Positions 17,225-26,613 of a stretch of 64,000 bases of DNA are shown one piece after another (position 1 is the stretch's first letter; the number at the start of each line of letters is the position of its first letter). A program made the translations under genes and the position numbers. The stretch covers positions 1,467,501-1,531,500 of the forward strand of contig NC_009437.1 of assembly GCF_000016545.1 (NCBI RefSeq). The letters are read 5' to 3'. The stretch is from Caldicellulosiruptor saccharolyticus DSM 8903 (GTDB lineage Bacteria; Bacillota; Thermoanaerobacteria; Caldicellulosiruptorales; Caldicellulosiruptoraceae). The notes beneath the pieces are model-generated. The model ran no database searches. It was not told the DNA's origin and saw only the letters and a list, made by a program, of their open reading frames with translations.

Positions 17225-17556
17225 TTTACAAAGCTCTGGAAGTGAGTCAGGGAGGCTATCCGTGCCTCTGGATGGAACAAGTGCGGGTAGTCGTGGCAAA
17301 AACCACAATCCCTGGCGAGTTCTCAGGGTAGCGGTGGTAACGCCACTCTCCCCTGACAGAGTCCTGCGTGATATGTCTGTCCTGAAGTCATTTTTGATTT
17401 CAGGGCAAGTGGGGAAGACCTGTAAGGGCGCGAGTTCCTGTTTCTTGGGACAGGGGCTATGGCTTTCCCAAATACCGCCTGCTGGGGCTGGGAAAGCCTG
17501 AAAGGCGGACTACAAATACCCCAGCCGCCAAACTCGTGCAATTTTGCACAGTTTGG
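17225..17556 (+). ncRNA. Structured RNA of the IS607 remnant (omega/re-RNA or HEARO-like)
   Basis: This stretch is markedly more GC-rich than its surroundings and full of stems: GAGGC/GCCTC (17252-17268), GTGG/CCAC (17293-17306), CCCTG/CAGGG (17310-17328), GTGG/CCAC (about 17334-17346), CCTGAA/TTCAGG (about 17381-17404), CCTGT/ACAGG (about 17437-17454) and GGCTTTCCC/GGGAAAGCC (17461-17498). Loop sequences of the last stem also pair downstream: CCGCCT (17475-17480) with AGGCGG (17503-17508), and GCTGGGG (17481-17487) with CCCCAGC (17519-17525), giving pseudoknots. A final hairpin joins CCAAAC and GTGCAA to TTGCAC and GTTTGG (17528-17556). TnpB and IscB elements carry such RNAs at the element edge. 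The class assignment is inferred. Confidence 0.6.
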
Positions 17557-17576
17557 TTGACCAGGAAAATTTTATT

Positions 17577-18134
17577 ATGAGCATAACACGCGATATTGCA
17601 CTTGAAGAGGTTAAGAAGAGAATTAAAACACCAAACCTGCTTAAACATTGCTTGGCATGTGAGGCTATTATGAGAGGGCTTGCATGCTATTTTGAAGAGG
17701 ATATGGATAAATGGGGAATATGCGGGCTTGTCCATGACATAGATTATGAGGAGACAAAAAATGACCCAAGCTCACACAGTATAGTTGGTGCAAAAATATT
17801 AGAGGATTTAGGGTTTGACAAAGACATTGTGTATGCAGTAAAAGTTCACAACGACGCACATGGTCTTCCCCGTTTAAGTCTTATGGATAAAGCGCTTTAC
17901 TGTGTTGACCCAACTTCAGGGTTTATTGTTGCAGGTGCGTTGATTCTACCATCAAAAAAGCTCTCTGATGTGACAGTACCATTTTTAATGAACAGGTTTA
18001 ATGAGAAAAGCTTTGCAAAAGGGGCAAATAGAAGCCAGATGAAGGCATGTTCTGAGCTTGGGCTTGAGCTTGAGGAGTTTTTAAGAATATCTTTGGATGC
18101 CATGCAGAAAATAAGTGTAGAGCTTGGGCTGTAG
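17577..18134 (+). CDS. HD-domain phosphohydrolase-like protein
   Basis: This encodes a 185-residue HD-superfamily protein. The metal-binding pattern is visible: His24 in LLKHCLACEA, His53-Asp54 in GLVHDIDY, and a later VKVHND. Such proteins are metal-dependent phosphohydrolases of unidentified nucleotide substrates. ATG 17577 gives the family-like start MSITRDIALEEVKKRIKTPNLL; AGGAA about 10 bases upstream is a weak SD. The IS607 remnant lies immediately before it, and a much stronger orphan SD is found on the far side at 16408. The gene overlaps or abuts rnr. Confidence 0.85.
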   Translation: MSITRDIALEEVKKRIKTPNLLKHCLACEAIMRGLACYFEEDMDKWGICGLVHDIDYEETKNDPSSHSIVGAKILEDLGFDKDIVYAVKVHNDAHGLPRLSLMDKALYCVDPTSGFIVAGALILPSKKLSDVTVPFLMNRFNEKSFAKGANRSQMKACSELGLELEEFLRISLDAMQKISVELGL

Positions 18135-18171
18135 AATAAACTTTTTAAAAAAAGAGGATGTGAGATGTTCT

Positions 18172-20304
18172 GTGAAAAAAGCAAGATTTGAAGAGAAAAA
18201 ACAAGAGATTTGGGGTTTAATCCGCGAAGAAAGCTATCATCCAATGACGTTTTCTGAAATTTTAGATATCTTAGGTTGGAATGAAAAAGACGAACTTTTA
18301 CTGAAGAGAATTCTTGATGAGCTTGAACAGGAAGGGAAAATTGTCAGGACAAAGCGCGGAAGATATGGCCTTGCTGAGGAGATGAACCTTTTTGTTGGTG
18401 TATTAGAAGTAAATCCGCGCGGGTTTGGATTTTTGGTTCCTGACAATCCTAATATCCCTGACATCTATATCTCAGCAGAGAACATGAACGGGGCTATGCA
18501 TGGCGATAGAGTACTTGTCAAAGCACTTTCTTTACCTGTTGAAGGCAAAAGAATTGAGGGATATGTGGAAAGAATTTTAAAAAGAGGAATTACAAAGGTT
18601 GTTGGAAGGTATGAGGATAGTAAAAACTTTGGATTTGTTATTCCAGATGACCAGCGAATAACTTATGACATCTATATTCCAAAGAGCGGGAAAAACAAAG
18701 CAAAGACAGGTCAAAAGGTTGTAGTTGAAATTACAAGATATCCTGAAAAGAGAAGGAACCCTGAAGGAAGAATCATTGAGATTTTGGGATATGAAAATGC
18801 AAAAGGAGTAGATATACTATCAATCATCAAAAAGTACGAATTAGAAGAAGAATTTCCAAAAGAAGTCTTGAAAGAGGTTGAAAATATCCCAGATGTTGTC
18901 TTAGAAGAGGAAATTGAAGGAAGAGTTGATTTAAGAGACTGGACAATCTTTACAATTGACGGTGAGGATGCAAAGGACTTTGACGATGCAGTGTCAATCA
19001 AAAAACTTCCAAACGGCAACTATCTACTAGGTGTTCACATTGCAGATGTCAGTCATTATGTAAAGCCAAATACGCACCTTGACAGAGAAGCTTTCAGACG
19101 TGGTACAAGCGTCTACCTTGTTGACAGGGTAATTCCAATGCTTCCTTTCAAGCTGTCAAACGGGATTTGCTCTCTCAACCCAAATGTGGATAGGCTTACC
19201 TTTTCTGTTCTAATGGAAATAGACAAAAATGGCAATGTGGTAAAGCACGATATATTTGAAAGTGTTATAAGAAGCAAGGAGAGAATGACATACACAAATG
19301 TTACAAAGATACTTAAAGAAGAGGACAAAGACCTTCTAAAAAGGTATGAACACATAAGAGAAGACTTGGAGCTGATGCGCGAACTTGCACTAATTTTGCG
19401 TGAAAAGCGCATGAAACGAGGGGCTTTGGACTTTGACTTTGACGAAACAAAGGTAATCCTTGACAAAAATGGCAGACCAATTGATATCAGAAGGTATGAG
19501 CTCACAATCTCAAACAAAATAATTGAAGAGTTTATGCTTATCTGCAATGAGACAGTTGCAAATCACTTCTTCTGGCTAAATGTTCCATTTTTGTACAGGG
19601 TTCATGAAGAGCCAGACATAGAAAAGATTTACCAGTTTGCTGAGTTTATATACAACATGGGGTATGTTCTAAAAGGAATTTCCAACAAGATTCACCCAAA
19701 AGCGCTGCAGGCAATCTTAGAGCAAAGCAGGGGCACACCAGAAGAAAGGGTGATTCACACACTTTGTCTTCGCTCACTTAAAAAAGCAAGATATTGTGAA
19801 GAAAATCTTGGACACTTTGGTCTTTCAACAGATTATTACTGCCATTTCACATCACCTATTAGAAGGTATCCTGACCTTGTAATTCACAGGATTATGAAAG
19901 ATGTTCTAAAAGGAAAGATGACAGAAAAGAAAGCAGAAAGACTTCGCCGTAAGATGCCTGAGATAGCAAAGTGGACATCACAGCGAGAGCAGATAGCTGA
20001 AGAGGCAGAAAGAGAAACAGTTGAACTCAAGAAAGTAGAGTTTATGACAGACAAGATCGGTCAGGTTTTTGAAGGTATTATTTCAAATGTCACACCTTTT
20101 GGCTTTTTTGTTGAGCTTGAAAACACTATAGAAGGACTTGTAAGAGTGAGTTCTTTAGAGGATGATTATTATGTCTTTAACGAGAAGACATATCAGCTAA
20201 TAGGAGAAAAATCAAAAAAGGTATATAAGATAGGAGACAAGGTAAAAGTAAGGGTAATTTCCGCAAATATAGCTTTGAGGCAGATAGAGTTTACAATTGT
20301 CTGA
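18172..20304 (+). CDS. rnr: Ribonuclease R
   Basis: This is a 710-residue 3'-5' exoribonuclease of the RNB family that degrades structured RNA. It has an N-terminal winged helix, two cold-shock domains (NPRGFGFLVPD near residue 80), the RNB catalytic domain with metal-binding aspartates in DGEDAKDFDDAVSI, and a C-terminal S1 domain (FEGIISNVTPFGFFVEL). I prefer the start GTG 18172 because KKARFEEKKQEIWGLI then begins the protein. An ATG at 18124 would overlap the HD gene's stop. Placement after secG and the HD gene agrees with the common secG-rnr order. Confidence 0.94.
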   Translation: MKKARFEEKKQEIWGLIREESYHPMTFSEILDILGWNEKDELLLKRILDELEQEGKIVRTKRGRYGLAEEMNLFVGVLEVNPRGFGFLVPDNPNIPDIYISAENMNGAMHGDRVLVKALSLPVEGKRIEGYVERILKRGITKVVGRYEDSKNFGFVIPDDQRITYDIYIPKSGKNKAKTGQKVVVEITRYPEKRRNPEGRIIEILGYENAKGVDILSIIKKYELEEEFPKEVLKEVENIPDVVLEEEIEGRVDLRDWTIFTIDGEDAKDFDDAVSIKKLPNGNYLLGVHIADVSHYVKPNTHLDREAFRRGTSVYLVDRVIPMLPFKLSNGICSLNPNVDRLTFSVLMEIDKNGNVVKHDIFESVIRSKERMTYTNVTKILKEEDKDLLKRYEHIREDLELMRELALILREKRMKRGALDFDFDETKVILDKNGRPIDIRRYELTISNKIIEEFMLICNETVANHFFWLNVPFLYRVHEEPDIEKIYQFAEFIYNMGYVLKGISNKIHPKALQAILEQSRGTPEERVIHTLCLRSLKKARYCEENLGHFGLSTDYYCHFTSPIRRYPDLVIHRIMKDVLKGKMTEKKAERLRRKMPEIAKWTSQREQIAEEAERETVELKKVEFMTDKIGQVFEGIISNVTPFGFFVELENTIEGLVRVSSLEDDYYVFNEKTYQLIGEKSKKVYKIGDKVKVRVISANIALRQIEFTIV

Positions 20305-20348
20305 GAAAAGAATTTTTGAAAAATCAATTATGACAAGGGTGAAGGCTT

Positions 20349-21956
20349 ATGCATATAGCGCTATATAGAAAATACAGACCAAAAGTGTTTGAGGATGTTG
20401 TTGCCCAGGAGCATATAACAAAGACACTGAAAAATCAAATAAAACAAGACAAGGTTGCCCATGCATATATCTTTACAGGGCCGCGTGGCACTGGCAAGAC
20501 AACCACCGCTAAGATAATGGCAAGGGCAGTAAACTGTCTTAACCCTAAAGACGGCAATCCTTGTAATGAGTGTGAAGTGTGCCAGAGCATCTTAAATGAA
20601 AAAACACTTGATGTTTTGGAAATAGACGCAGCATCCAACACAAGTGTAAACGATGTAAGACAGATAAGGGATGAGGTCAGATACCCACCGTCAATGTGCA
20701 AAAGAAGAGTGTATATAATAGATGAGGTTCATATGCTCTCAACAGGGGCTTTCAACGCACTTTTAAAAACCCTTGAAGAACCCCCAGCCCATGCTCTTTT
20801 CATTTTAGCAACAACAGATATACAAAAGGTACCAGCTACAATTTTGTCTCGCTGCCAGAGATTTGATTTCAAGAGAATCTCTGTAAAGGATATATATGAA
20901 AGGCTCAAAAAGGTTGTTGAGCTTGAAAAAATCTCAATTGACGACCAAGCACTATATCTTATTTCTCAAAAAGCAGAGGGAGCATTAAGAGATGCCCTTA
21001 CAATTTTAGAGAGATGTGTGAACACCTCTGATGAGCATATATCATACAAGTTTGTTGCAAACTTACTGGGCGTTACCTCAACAGAAATTGTGAAAGAGTA
21101 TTTGAATGCAATTGTCGAGAATGACTCTAACAAGGGTTTGAGAGTGGTAAACAGACTTTGGGACGAGGGAATGGATGTCAATACATTTTTAGAAGAGAGC
21201 ATAAAAATACTGAGAAATGCTTTGATTTTGCGTTTAGGTGCCCAGAACGTTTTGCTTGACATGATGGATGAAGACAAGAGCTTTGTAACAAACCTTTCTA
21301 ACCTCCTTGATTCAAATAGAATCGTGTCTGTTATAAAGATGTTAATTGACACTGCAAACCAGATAAGATGGACAAGGTTTCCAAAGGTCTTGCTTGAAAT
21401 AAACACAATTAAGCTTTGTGATATGCAGATGGACACATCATTTGAAGGACTAAATGAAAGGGTAAAAAAACTTGAAATAAAACTTTCACAGATTTTAGAA
21501 AATCCGAGTCTACTTCAAAGTTTAAAAACAGAAAAAACTCTTTCATTATCCACAGCAGCGGGTGAGAAATCAGGGTCCTCTGAAGTCAACAAAGAGAAAA
21601 TGCTCCTTCCAGATGCAGATGTTTCTGAAGTTTTAGAAAGATGGGCTGAAGTAAAAGAAGCAGTAAAGGAAGAAAAGCCTGGACTTTCGCAGGTTTTGCA
21701 AAGTGCAAGCATTAAGTTTGAAAATGGCCTTAAAATCTGTTTTAAAGAAGAAGACAGCGTCTTTGCAGAGCTTCTAAAAAGGAACCTTGATTATTTCAAG
21801 TCTGTTCTAAAAAAGGTTGTAGGGTATGATGGCGAGGTTGAAGTAGAGGTAAATAGTAACAGTTCTAAAGCTAAACAAGAACCTCAATCTGATGAAGAGA
21901 TTATGAACAAGCTCAAAAGTATCTTCCCTGATACAGAGATTACTATAAAAGAATAA
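20349..21956 (+). CDS. dnaX: DNA polymerase III subunit gamma/tau
   Basis: This 535-residue clamp-loader ATPase drives loading of the beta sliding clamp. Family motifs are ALYRKYRPKVFEDVVAQEH at the start, Walker A GPRGTGKTTTAKI, zinc-binding cysteines (CLNPKDGNPCNECEVC), Walker B IIDEVHML, and the SRC motif ILSRCQRF. The C-terminal third is the polymerase/helicase-interacting tau part and is less conserved. No A-rich frameshift site was seen. It is followed 14 bases later by a DUF362 gene rather than the frequent ybaB-recR pair. Confidence 0.95.
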   Translation: MHIALYRKYRPKVFEDVVAQEHITKTLKNQIKQDKVAHAYIFTGPRGTGKTTTAKIMARAVNCLNPKDGNPCNECEVCQSILNEKTLDVLEIDAASNTSVNDVRQIRDEVRYPPSMCKRRVYIIDEVHMLSTGAFNALLKTLEEPPAHALFILATTDIQKVPATILSRCQRFDFKRISVKDIYERLKKVVELEKISIDDQALYLISQKAEGALRDALTILERCVNTSDEHISYKFVANLLGVTSTEIVKEYLNAIVENDSNKGLRVVNRLWDEGMDVNTFLEESIKILRNALILRLGAQNVLLDMMDEDKSFVTNLSNLLDSNRIVSVIKMLIDTANQIRWTRFPKVLLEINTIKLCDMQMDTSFEGLNERVKKLEIKLSQILENPSLLQSLKTEKTLSLSTAAGEKSGSSEVNKEKMLLPDADVSEVLERWAEVKEAVKEEKPGLSQVLQSASIKFENGLKICFKEEDSVFAELLKRNLDYFKSVLKKVVGYDGEVEVEVNSNSSKAKQEPQSDEEIMNKLKSIFPDTEITIKE

Positions 21957-21970
21957 GGAGAGGAAATAGG

Positions 21971-23053
21971 TTGAACAATAACATTTATATCATTTACGGC
22001 AAAGATGCAAAGTCAATGACAAAGGACCTACTAAAGTACGTTGATGTAAATAAATACATTCCAAGAAATTCAAAAATTGCAATAAAACCGAACTTAGTGG
22101 TTGCAAAACCATATACCTCTGGTGCGACAACAAATCCTCAGATAGTTGAAGGGATAATTGAGTACTTAAAAGAAAATGGACATGACAATATTACAATTTT
22201 AGAAGGTGCGTGGCTTGGAGCATCTACAAAAAGAGCGTTTGAGGTATGTGGGTATAGCGAGATTTCAAAAAAATATGGTGTAAAGCTAATTGACACAAAA
22301 GATGACCAAGTTAAAAAGGTAAATGTTGATGGGTATGAATTGAATGTGTGTAAAAGTGTATTTGAATATGACTACTTAATTAATGTTCCTCTTTTAAAAG
22401 GTCATTGTCAGACAAAACTTACATGTGCGCTCAAGAACTTAAAAGGACTGATTCCAGACAGTGAAAAGAGACGATTTCACACGTTGGGGCTTCACAAACC
22501 AATTGCATATCTTAATAAGGCTATAAAAACACATTTGATCATTGTAGATAGCCTCATGCCAGACCCTGACTTTGAAGAAGGTGGGAACCCTGTTGAAAAG
22601 GATTTTATTGCGCTTGGTTTTGACCCAGTTCTCATCGACAGTTTTGCTGCAGAAAATTTGGGATACAATCCTTATGATATAGAATACATAAAGCTTGCTG
22701 AAAAATTAGGAATTGGTAAGACAACAGGTTATAATCTGATAGAAATAAATCCTGAAAAAAAGCCACGCTTAGCTTCAAGAAAATCATCTATTGTCGGCAA
22801 GTATGCAAAGTACATTGATGAGAGGGATGCATGTTCTGTTTGCTATGCAAACTTGATAAGTGCACTTATGAGATTAGATGAAGAAGGATATCTTAGAAAG
22901 ATTGAGAAAAAACTTTGCATAGGCCAAGGTTTTAAGGGAAAAGGCATCGATGGAATTGGAATTGGAAGCTGCACGAAAAATTTTGATATTTCAATTTCAG
23001 GCTGCCCGCCGAAATCAACTGAGATTGTCCAGTTTATAAAAAGCAAGATTTAA
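21971..23053 (+). CDS. DUF362 domain protein
   Basis: This encodes a 360-residue DUF362 protein of unknown activity. Visible family features are KIAIKPNLVVAKPYTSGATTNP, LINVPLLKGHCQTKLTCALKNLKGLIPD, and a C-terminal region with scattered cysteines (ACSVCYAN, KLCIGQG, GSCTKNF, SGCPP). The cysteines may bind iron-sulfur or another metal, but the spacing does not match a classical 2[4Fe-4S] ferredoxin. The start TTG 21971 follows GGAGAGGAAA. It ends the rnr-dnaX run, and a terminator follows. Confidence 0.85.
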   Translation: MNNNIYIIYGKDAKSMTKDLLKYVDVNKYIPRNSKIAIKPNLVVAKPYTSGATTNPQIVEGIIEYLKENGHDNITILEGAWLGASTKRAFEVCGYSEISKKYGVKLIDTKDDQVKKVNVDGYELNVCKSVFEYDYLINVPLLKGHCQTKLTCALKNLKGLIPDSEKRRFHTLGLHKPIAYLNKAIKTHLIIVDSLMPDPDFEEGGNPVEKDFIALGFDPVLIDSFAAENLGYNPYDIEYIKLAEKLGIGKTTGYNLIEINPEKKPRLASRKSSIVGKYAKYIDERDACSVCYANLISALMRLDEEGYLRKIEKKLCIGQGFKGKGIDGIGIGSCTKNFDISISGCPPKSTEIVQFIKSKI

Positions 23054-23060
23054 GAGTAAA

Positions 23061-23097
23061 AAATGCGCATGCCAAAAAGAAGGTATGCGCTTTTATT
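23061..23097 (+). terminator. Rho-independent terminator after the DUF362 gene
   Basis: GCGCATGCC (23065-23073) pairs with GGTATGCGC (23082-23090) around an 8-base loop and is followed by TTTTATTGTTTTT. Confidence 0.82.
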
Positions 23098-23142
23098 GTT
23101 TTTAGTCACTTTTTCAACAGGTTATATCCTTTGGGAAATATA

Positions 23143-23233
23143 CTATCCACAGAGTTATCCACATTATCCACAAGGATATTTTTAACAGAAAGGATATTTG
23201 GCTGTTGTGGATTGTGTACATTTTTGTGGATAA
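23143..23233. promoter_or_regulatory. Cluster of DnaA boxes
   Basis: Five sites match the TTATCCACA consensus within 91 bases: CTATCCACA at 23143-23151 (8/9), TTATCCACA at 23155-23163 and 23164-23172 (both exact and directly abutting), and on the minus strand CAATCCACA at 23206-23214 (7/9) and TTATCCACA at 23225-23233 (exact). AAGGATATTT is also repeated at 23172 and 23190. The sequence identity is certain. DnaA binding, and whether it serves transcription or replication control, is inferred. Confidence 0.7.
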
Positions 23234-23314
23234 AATTTTTGTGTAGAAAATTCAAAATGGGTGGTATATATATAATAACAAAACAAAACTTTCTACATAG
23301 AAAGGATGGTCAAT

Positions 23315-23863
23315 ATGATGAACTTTATAATTAGCGGCAAGAACATAGAGGTAACAGATGCACTAAAAGATAGGATTGAAAAGAAACTTTCAAAACTTGA
23401 AAGGTATGTTAAAATGAACTGTGATGTGCATGTGACATTGAGCGTTGAGAAGATTAGGCACATTGTTGAGGTGACAATACCATTTTATGGCATGATTTTA
23501 AGAGCTGAAGAAGCGAGTAATGACATGTACAGTGCAATAGATTTGGTTGTTGACAGTTTAGAGAGGCAGATAAGAAAGTTTAAAACAAAGATTGCAAAAA
23601 GGGCAAAGGATGCAGAGTCTTTAAGATATATGACGTTTGAAGAAGAAGCTCAGCAAGAGACAAATCAAGAGGAAAATGGTGAGTTTAAGATTGCAAAGAC
23701 AAAGAGGTTTCCAATAAAGCCTATGAGCGTTGATGAGGCAATTCTGCAGATGAACCTTTTGGGACACAGCTTTTTTGTCTTCCTAAATCAGGACACTGAT
23801 AAAGTCAATGTGGTGTACAAGCGAAATGACGGCGCATATGGTCTGATTGAACCAGAATATTAA
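23315..23863 (+). CDS. hpf: Ribosome hibernation promoting factor, long form
   Basis: This 182-residue protein binds the 30S subunit and dimerises 70S ribosomes into inactive 100S particles in stationary phase or stress. The N-terminal S30AE domain (MNFIISGKNIEVTDALKDRIEKKL) and the C-terminal dimerisation domain (KRFPIKPMSVDEAILQMNLLGHSFFVFLN, then NVVYKRNDGAYGLIEP) are joined by a charged linker, which is the long HPF architecture. AAAGGA at 23301-23306 sets the start at 23315 (or the adjacent ATG 23318). It has its own terminator. Confidence 0.95.
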   Translation: MMNFIISGKNIEVTDALKDRIEKKLSKLERYVKMNCDVHVTLSVEKIRHIVEVTIPFYGMILRAEEASNDMYSAIDLVVDSLERQIRKFKTKIAKRAKDAESLRYMTFEEEAQQETNQEENGEFKIAKTKRFPIKPMSVDEAILQMNLLGHSFFVFLNQDTDKVNVVYKRNDGAYGLIEPEY

Positions 23864-23907
23864 AAAAATAAGTGACAAAAGAAAAAATTGATGAGACATC
23901 ACTGCCC

Positions 23908-23945
23908 CCGCTCAAGACAAAAATTGTCTTGAGCGGATTTTTGTT
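23908..23945 (+). terminator. Rho-independent terminator of hpf
   Basis: CCGCTCAAGACAA (23908-23920) pairs perfectly with TTGTCTTGAGCGG (23924-23936), followed by ATTTTTG. Confidence 0.88.
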
Positions 23946-24019
23946 TGAATATAGATTCAATTAGTGATAAAATTATAACTTGAACATCTAAAAATTCAAA
24001 AAATCGAGGGAGAAAAAGG

Positions 24020-26566
24020 ATGCTAAAAATTATCGAAAAGCTAATTGGTAGCTACAGCGAAAGAGAGATAAAAAAGATACTTCCAATTGTAGACAAAATT
24101 GAGTCACTTGCACCTGAGTATGAAAGATTAACAGATGCAGAGCTGAGGCAAAAGACAGATATATTTAAAGAAAGACTAAAAAATGGTGAGACCTTAGATG
24201 ATATATTACCAGAGGCATTTGCAGCTGTCAGAGAGGCTGCATGGCGAACCCTGAAGATGCGCCACTTCAGAGTCCAATTGATAGGTGGCATAGTTTTGCA
24301 TCAAGGAAGAATTGCCGAGATGAAGACAGGTGAAGGAAAGACTCTGGTTGCAACCCTTCCAGCATACCTCAATGCTTTGGAGGGGAAGGGTGTTCATATA
24401 GTAACTGTAAATGACTACTTGGCAAAAAGAGATGCCGAGTGGATGGGCCCTATTTACAATTTCCTTGGCCTTTCAGTTGGTGTGATAGTACATGGTTTGA
24501 CAAGTGAAGAGAGAAGAAAGGCATACAATTGTGATGTTACCTATGGGACAAACAATGAGTTTGGTTTTGACTATCTGCGTGATAATATGGCAATTTACAA
24601 AGAAGAGCTTGTGCAAAGAGAGCTAAACTATGCAATCATAGACGAGGTTGACTCAATCTTGATTGATGAGGCAAGAACGCCTCTTATCATATCAGGGCCG
24701 GCCGAAAAGTCAACAGACCTTTACAAAAGAGCAGACAACTTTGTCAGAAGATTAAAACCTCTTTATTACAACAGTGATGATGATAAACAAATGCCAGATA
24801 CAACTGGCTATGACTATATAGTAAATGAAAAAAGACACACAGTTGCTCTGACAGAAGAAGGAATCAAGAAAGCAGAGAAATATTTTGGTGTTACGAACTT
24901 AGCTGACCCAGAAAATGCAACACTGCACCATCATATAATTCAAGCCCTAAAAGCTCATGCACTCATGAAACGTGACAGAGACTATGTTGTCAAAGATGGC
25001 CAGGTTATAATTGTCGATGAATTCACAGGAAGATTGATGTACGGTCGAAGATTCTCAGAAGGGCTTCACCAGGCAATTGAGGCAAAGGAAGGTGTGAGGA
25101 TAGAAAGAGAAAGTAGGACCCTGGCGACCATCACATTCCAGAATTATTTTAGACTATACAAAAAGCTTGCTGGCATGACTGGTACAGCAAAGACAGAAGA
25201 GCAAGAGTTTAGAGAAATCTATAAGCTTGATGTAATTGAGATACCAACTCACAAGCCAATGATAAGAATTGACCATCCGGACAAGGTTTACAAGACAGAA
25301 AAAGCAAAATTCGAGGCAATTGTTGAGGAGATTGTTGAGACTCACAAGAAAGGTCAACCTGTTTTAGTAGGTACAGTGTCAATAGAAAAATCTGAGATGT
25401 TAAGCGAAATGCTAAAAAAGCGTGGAATTAAGCATGAGGTGTTAAATGCAAAGCACCATGAAAAAGAGGCTATGATAATTGCAAAGGCTGGCCAAAAAGG
25501 TGCTGTGACAATTGCAACAAATATGGCAGGCCGTGGTACTGACATTGTTTTGGGTGAAGGTGTTGCAGAACTTGGCGGACTGAAAGTGATTGGCACAGAG
25601 CGGCATGAGAGCAGGCGAATAGACAATCAGCTTCGAGGTAGAGCCGGACGTCAAGGTGATCCTGGCGAGTCAAGGTTTTATGTATCATTGGAAGATGATT
25701 TGATGAGGCTTTTTGGTTCTGAGAGAATCAAAAGACTTGTTGAATCATTAGGACTTCCGGATGACCAGCCAATTGAACACAAGCTATTATCTGATGCCAT
25801 TGAAAAAGCACAAAAAAGGGTAGAGGCCCGAAACTTTGAGATAAGAAAGCATCTTTTGCAGTTTGACGATGTTTTGAACAAGCAAAGGGAGATAATATAT
25901 TCACAGAGAAGGAAAGTCTTAGAGGGCGAAAATTTAAGAGACTCTATTCTGAATATGATAGATGAACTTGTAGATTACAAGATAAAGGTCTACACAGGCG
26001 AAAGTCCTCATCCTGATGATTGGGATATAAAAGGGCTTTTGCAGGACCTAAAATTTATATTCTTAGACGGTGAGCTTTCTGAGCAAGATGCAAGAAATAT
26101 GACAAAGGATGAACTAAAAGAAAAGCTGATTTCGATTGCAAAAGAGAAGTATTTGAAAAAAGAACAAGAAGTTGGCGAACTTATGCGCGAGCTTGAAAGA
26201 GTTGTACTACTTCGTGTTGTTGATATGCACTGGATGGACCACATTGACGCTGTTGACCAGCTGAGAGAAGGCATATCTCTTCGCGCGATTGGGCAAAAAG
26301 ACCCTATAGTTGAGTTCAGATTTGAAGCTTTTGAGATGTTTGACCAGATGATAAAGAGAATCCAAGAGGATACTATAAAGATTATTCTCCATGCAAATGT
26401 TGAGAATATGCCTAAAAGAGAAAGAGTTGTAAAAGAGATGTACGAAAACTCTCCTTCAGATGCACCTGTAAGGAAATCTGTTGTTAAAACTCAAAAAGTT
26501 GGTAGAAACGACCCATGCCCTTGTGGCAGTGGCAAAAAGTACAAAAAATGTTGTGGTGCAGTATAA
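24020..26566 (+). CDS. secA: Protein translocase ATPase SecA
   Basis: This 848-residue ATPase drives preproteins through SecYEG. Motifs in order include the Walker A region [20 protein letters not shown], the DEAD-like [22 protein letters not shown], the TVSIEKSE and [17 protein letters not shown] motifs of the second ATPase lobe, [16 protein letters not shown], and the helical scaffold [14 protein letters not shown]. The C-terminus carries the zinc-binding SEC-C tail ([13 protein letters not shown]), used for SecB or ribosome contacts. Length is normal. It is followed closely by prfB, a frequent Firmicute order. Confidence 0.97.
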   Translation: MLKIIEKLIGSYSEREIKKILPIVDKIESLAPEYERLTDAELRQKTDIFKERLKNGETLDDILPEAFAAVREAAWRTLKMRHFRVQLIGGIVLHQGRIAEMKTGEGKTLVATLPAYLNALEGKGVHIVTVNDYLAKRDAEWMGPIYNFLGLSVGVIVHGLTSEERRKAYNCDVTYGTNNEFGFDYLRDNMAIYKEELVQRELNYAIIDEVDSILIDEARTPLIISGPAEKSTDLYKRADNFVRRLKPLYYNSDDDKQMPDTTGYDYIVNEKRHTVALTEEGIKKAEKYFGVTNLADPENATLHHHIIQALKAHALMKRDRDYVVKDGQVIIVDEFTGRLMYGRRFSEGLHQAIEAKEGVRIERESRTLATITFQNYFRLYKKLAGMTGTAKTEEQEFREIYKLDVIEIPTHKPMIRIDHPDKVYKTEKAKFEAIVEEIVETHKKGQPVLVGTVSIEKSEMLSEMLKKRGIKHEVLNAKHHEKEAMIIAKAGQKGAVTIATNMAGRGTDIVLGEGVAELGGLKVIGTERHESRRIDNQLRGRAGRQGDPGESRFYVSLEDDLMRLFGSERIKRLVESLGLPDDQPIEHKLLSDAIEKAQKRVEARNFEIRKHLLQFDDVLNKQREIIYSQRRKVLEGENLRDSILNMIDELVDYKIKVYTGESPHPDDWDIKGLLQDLKFIFLDGELSEQDARNMTKDELKEKLISIAKEKYLKKEQEVGELMRELERVVLLRVVDMHWMDHIDAVDQLREGISLRAIGQKDPIVEFRFEAFEMFDQMIKRIQEDTIKIILHANVENMPKRERVVKEMYENSPSDAPVRKSVVKTQKVGRNDPCPCGSGKKYKKCCGAV

Positions 26567-26613
26567 AGAGGTAACACAGTAGAAAAATCTTAGTAAAGGA
26601 GTGGTTTTTGGCA

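Noticed and set aside
17201-17501. C-terminal protein-coding continuation of tnpB
   Set aside because: The frame is open but composition and dense base pairing indicate RNA rather than protein, and no TnpB RuvC or zinc-finger motif is present.
17225-17556. RNase P RNA, tmRNA or a group I intron
   Set aside because: I see no RNase P or tmRNA hallmark sequences on either strand. A GACTACA stretch recalls a group I core, but there is no matching downstream element.
23143-23233. Chromosomal replication origin
   Set aside because: There is a DnaA-box cluster but no dnaA, dnaN, recF or gyr neighbour and no clear AT-rich unwinding element next to it.
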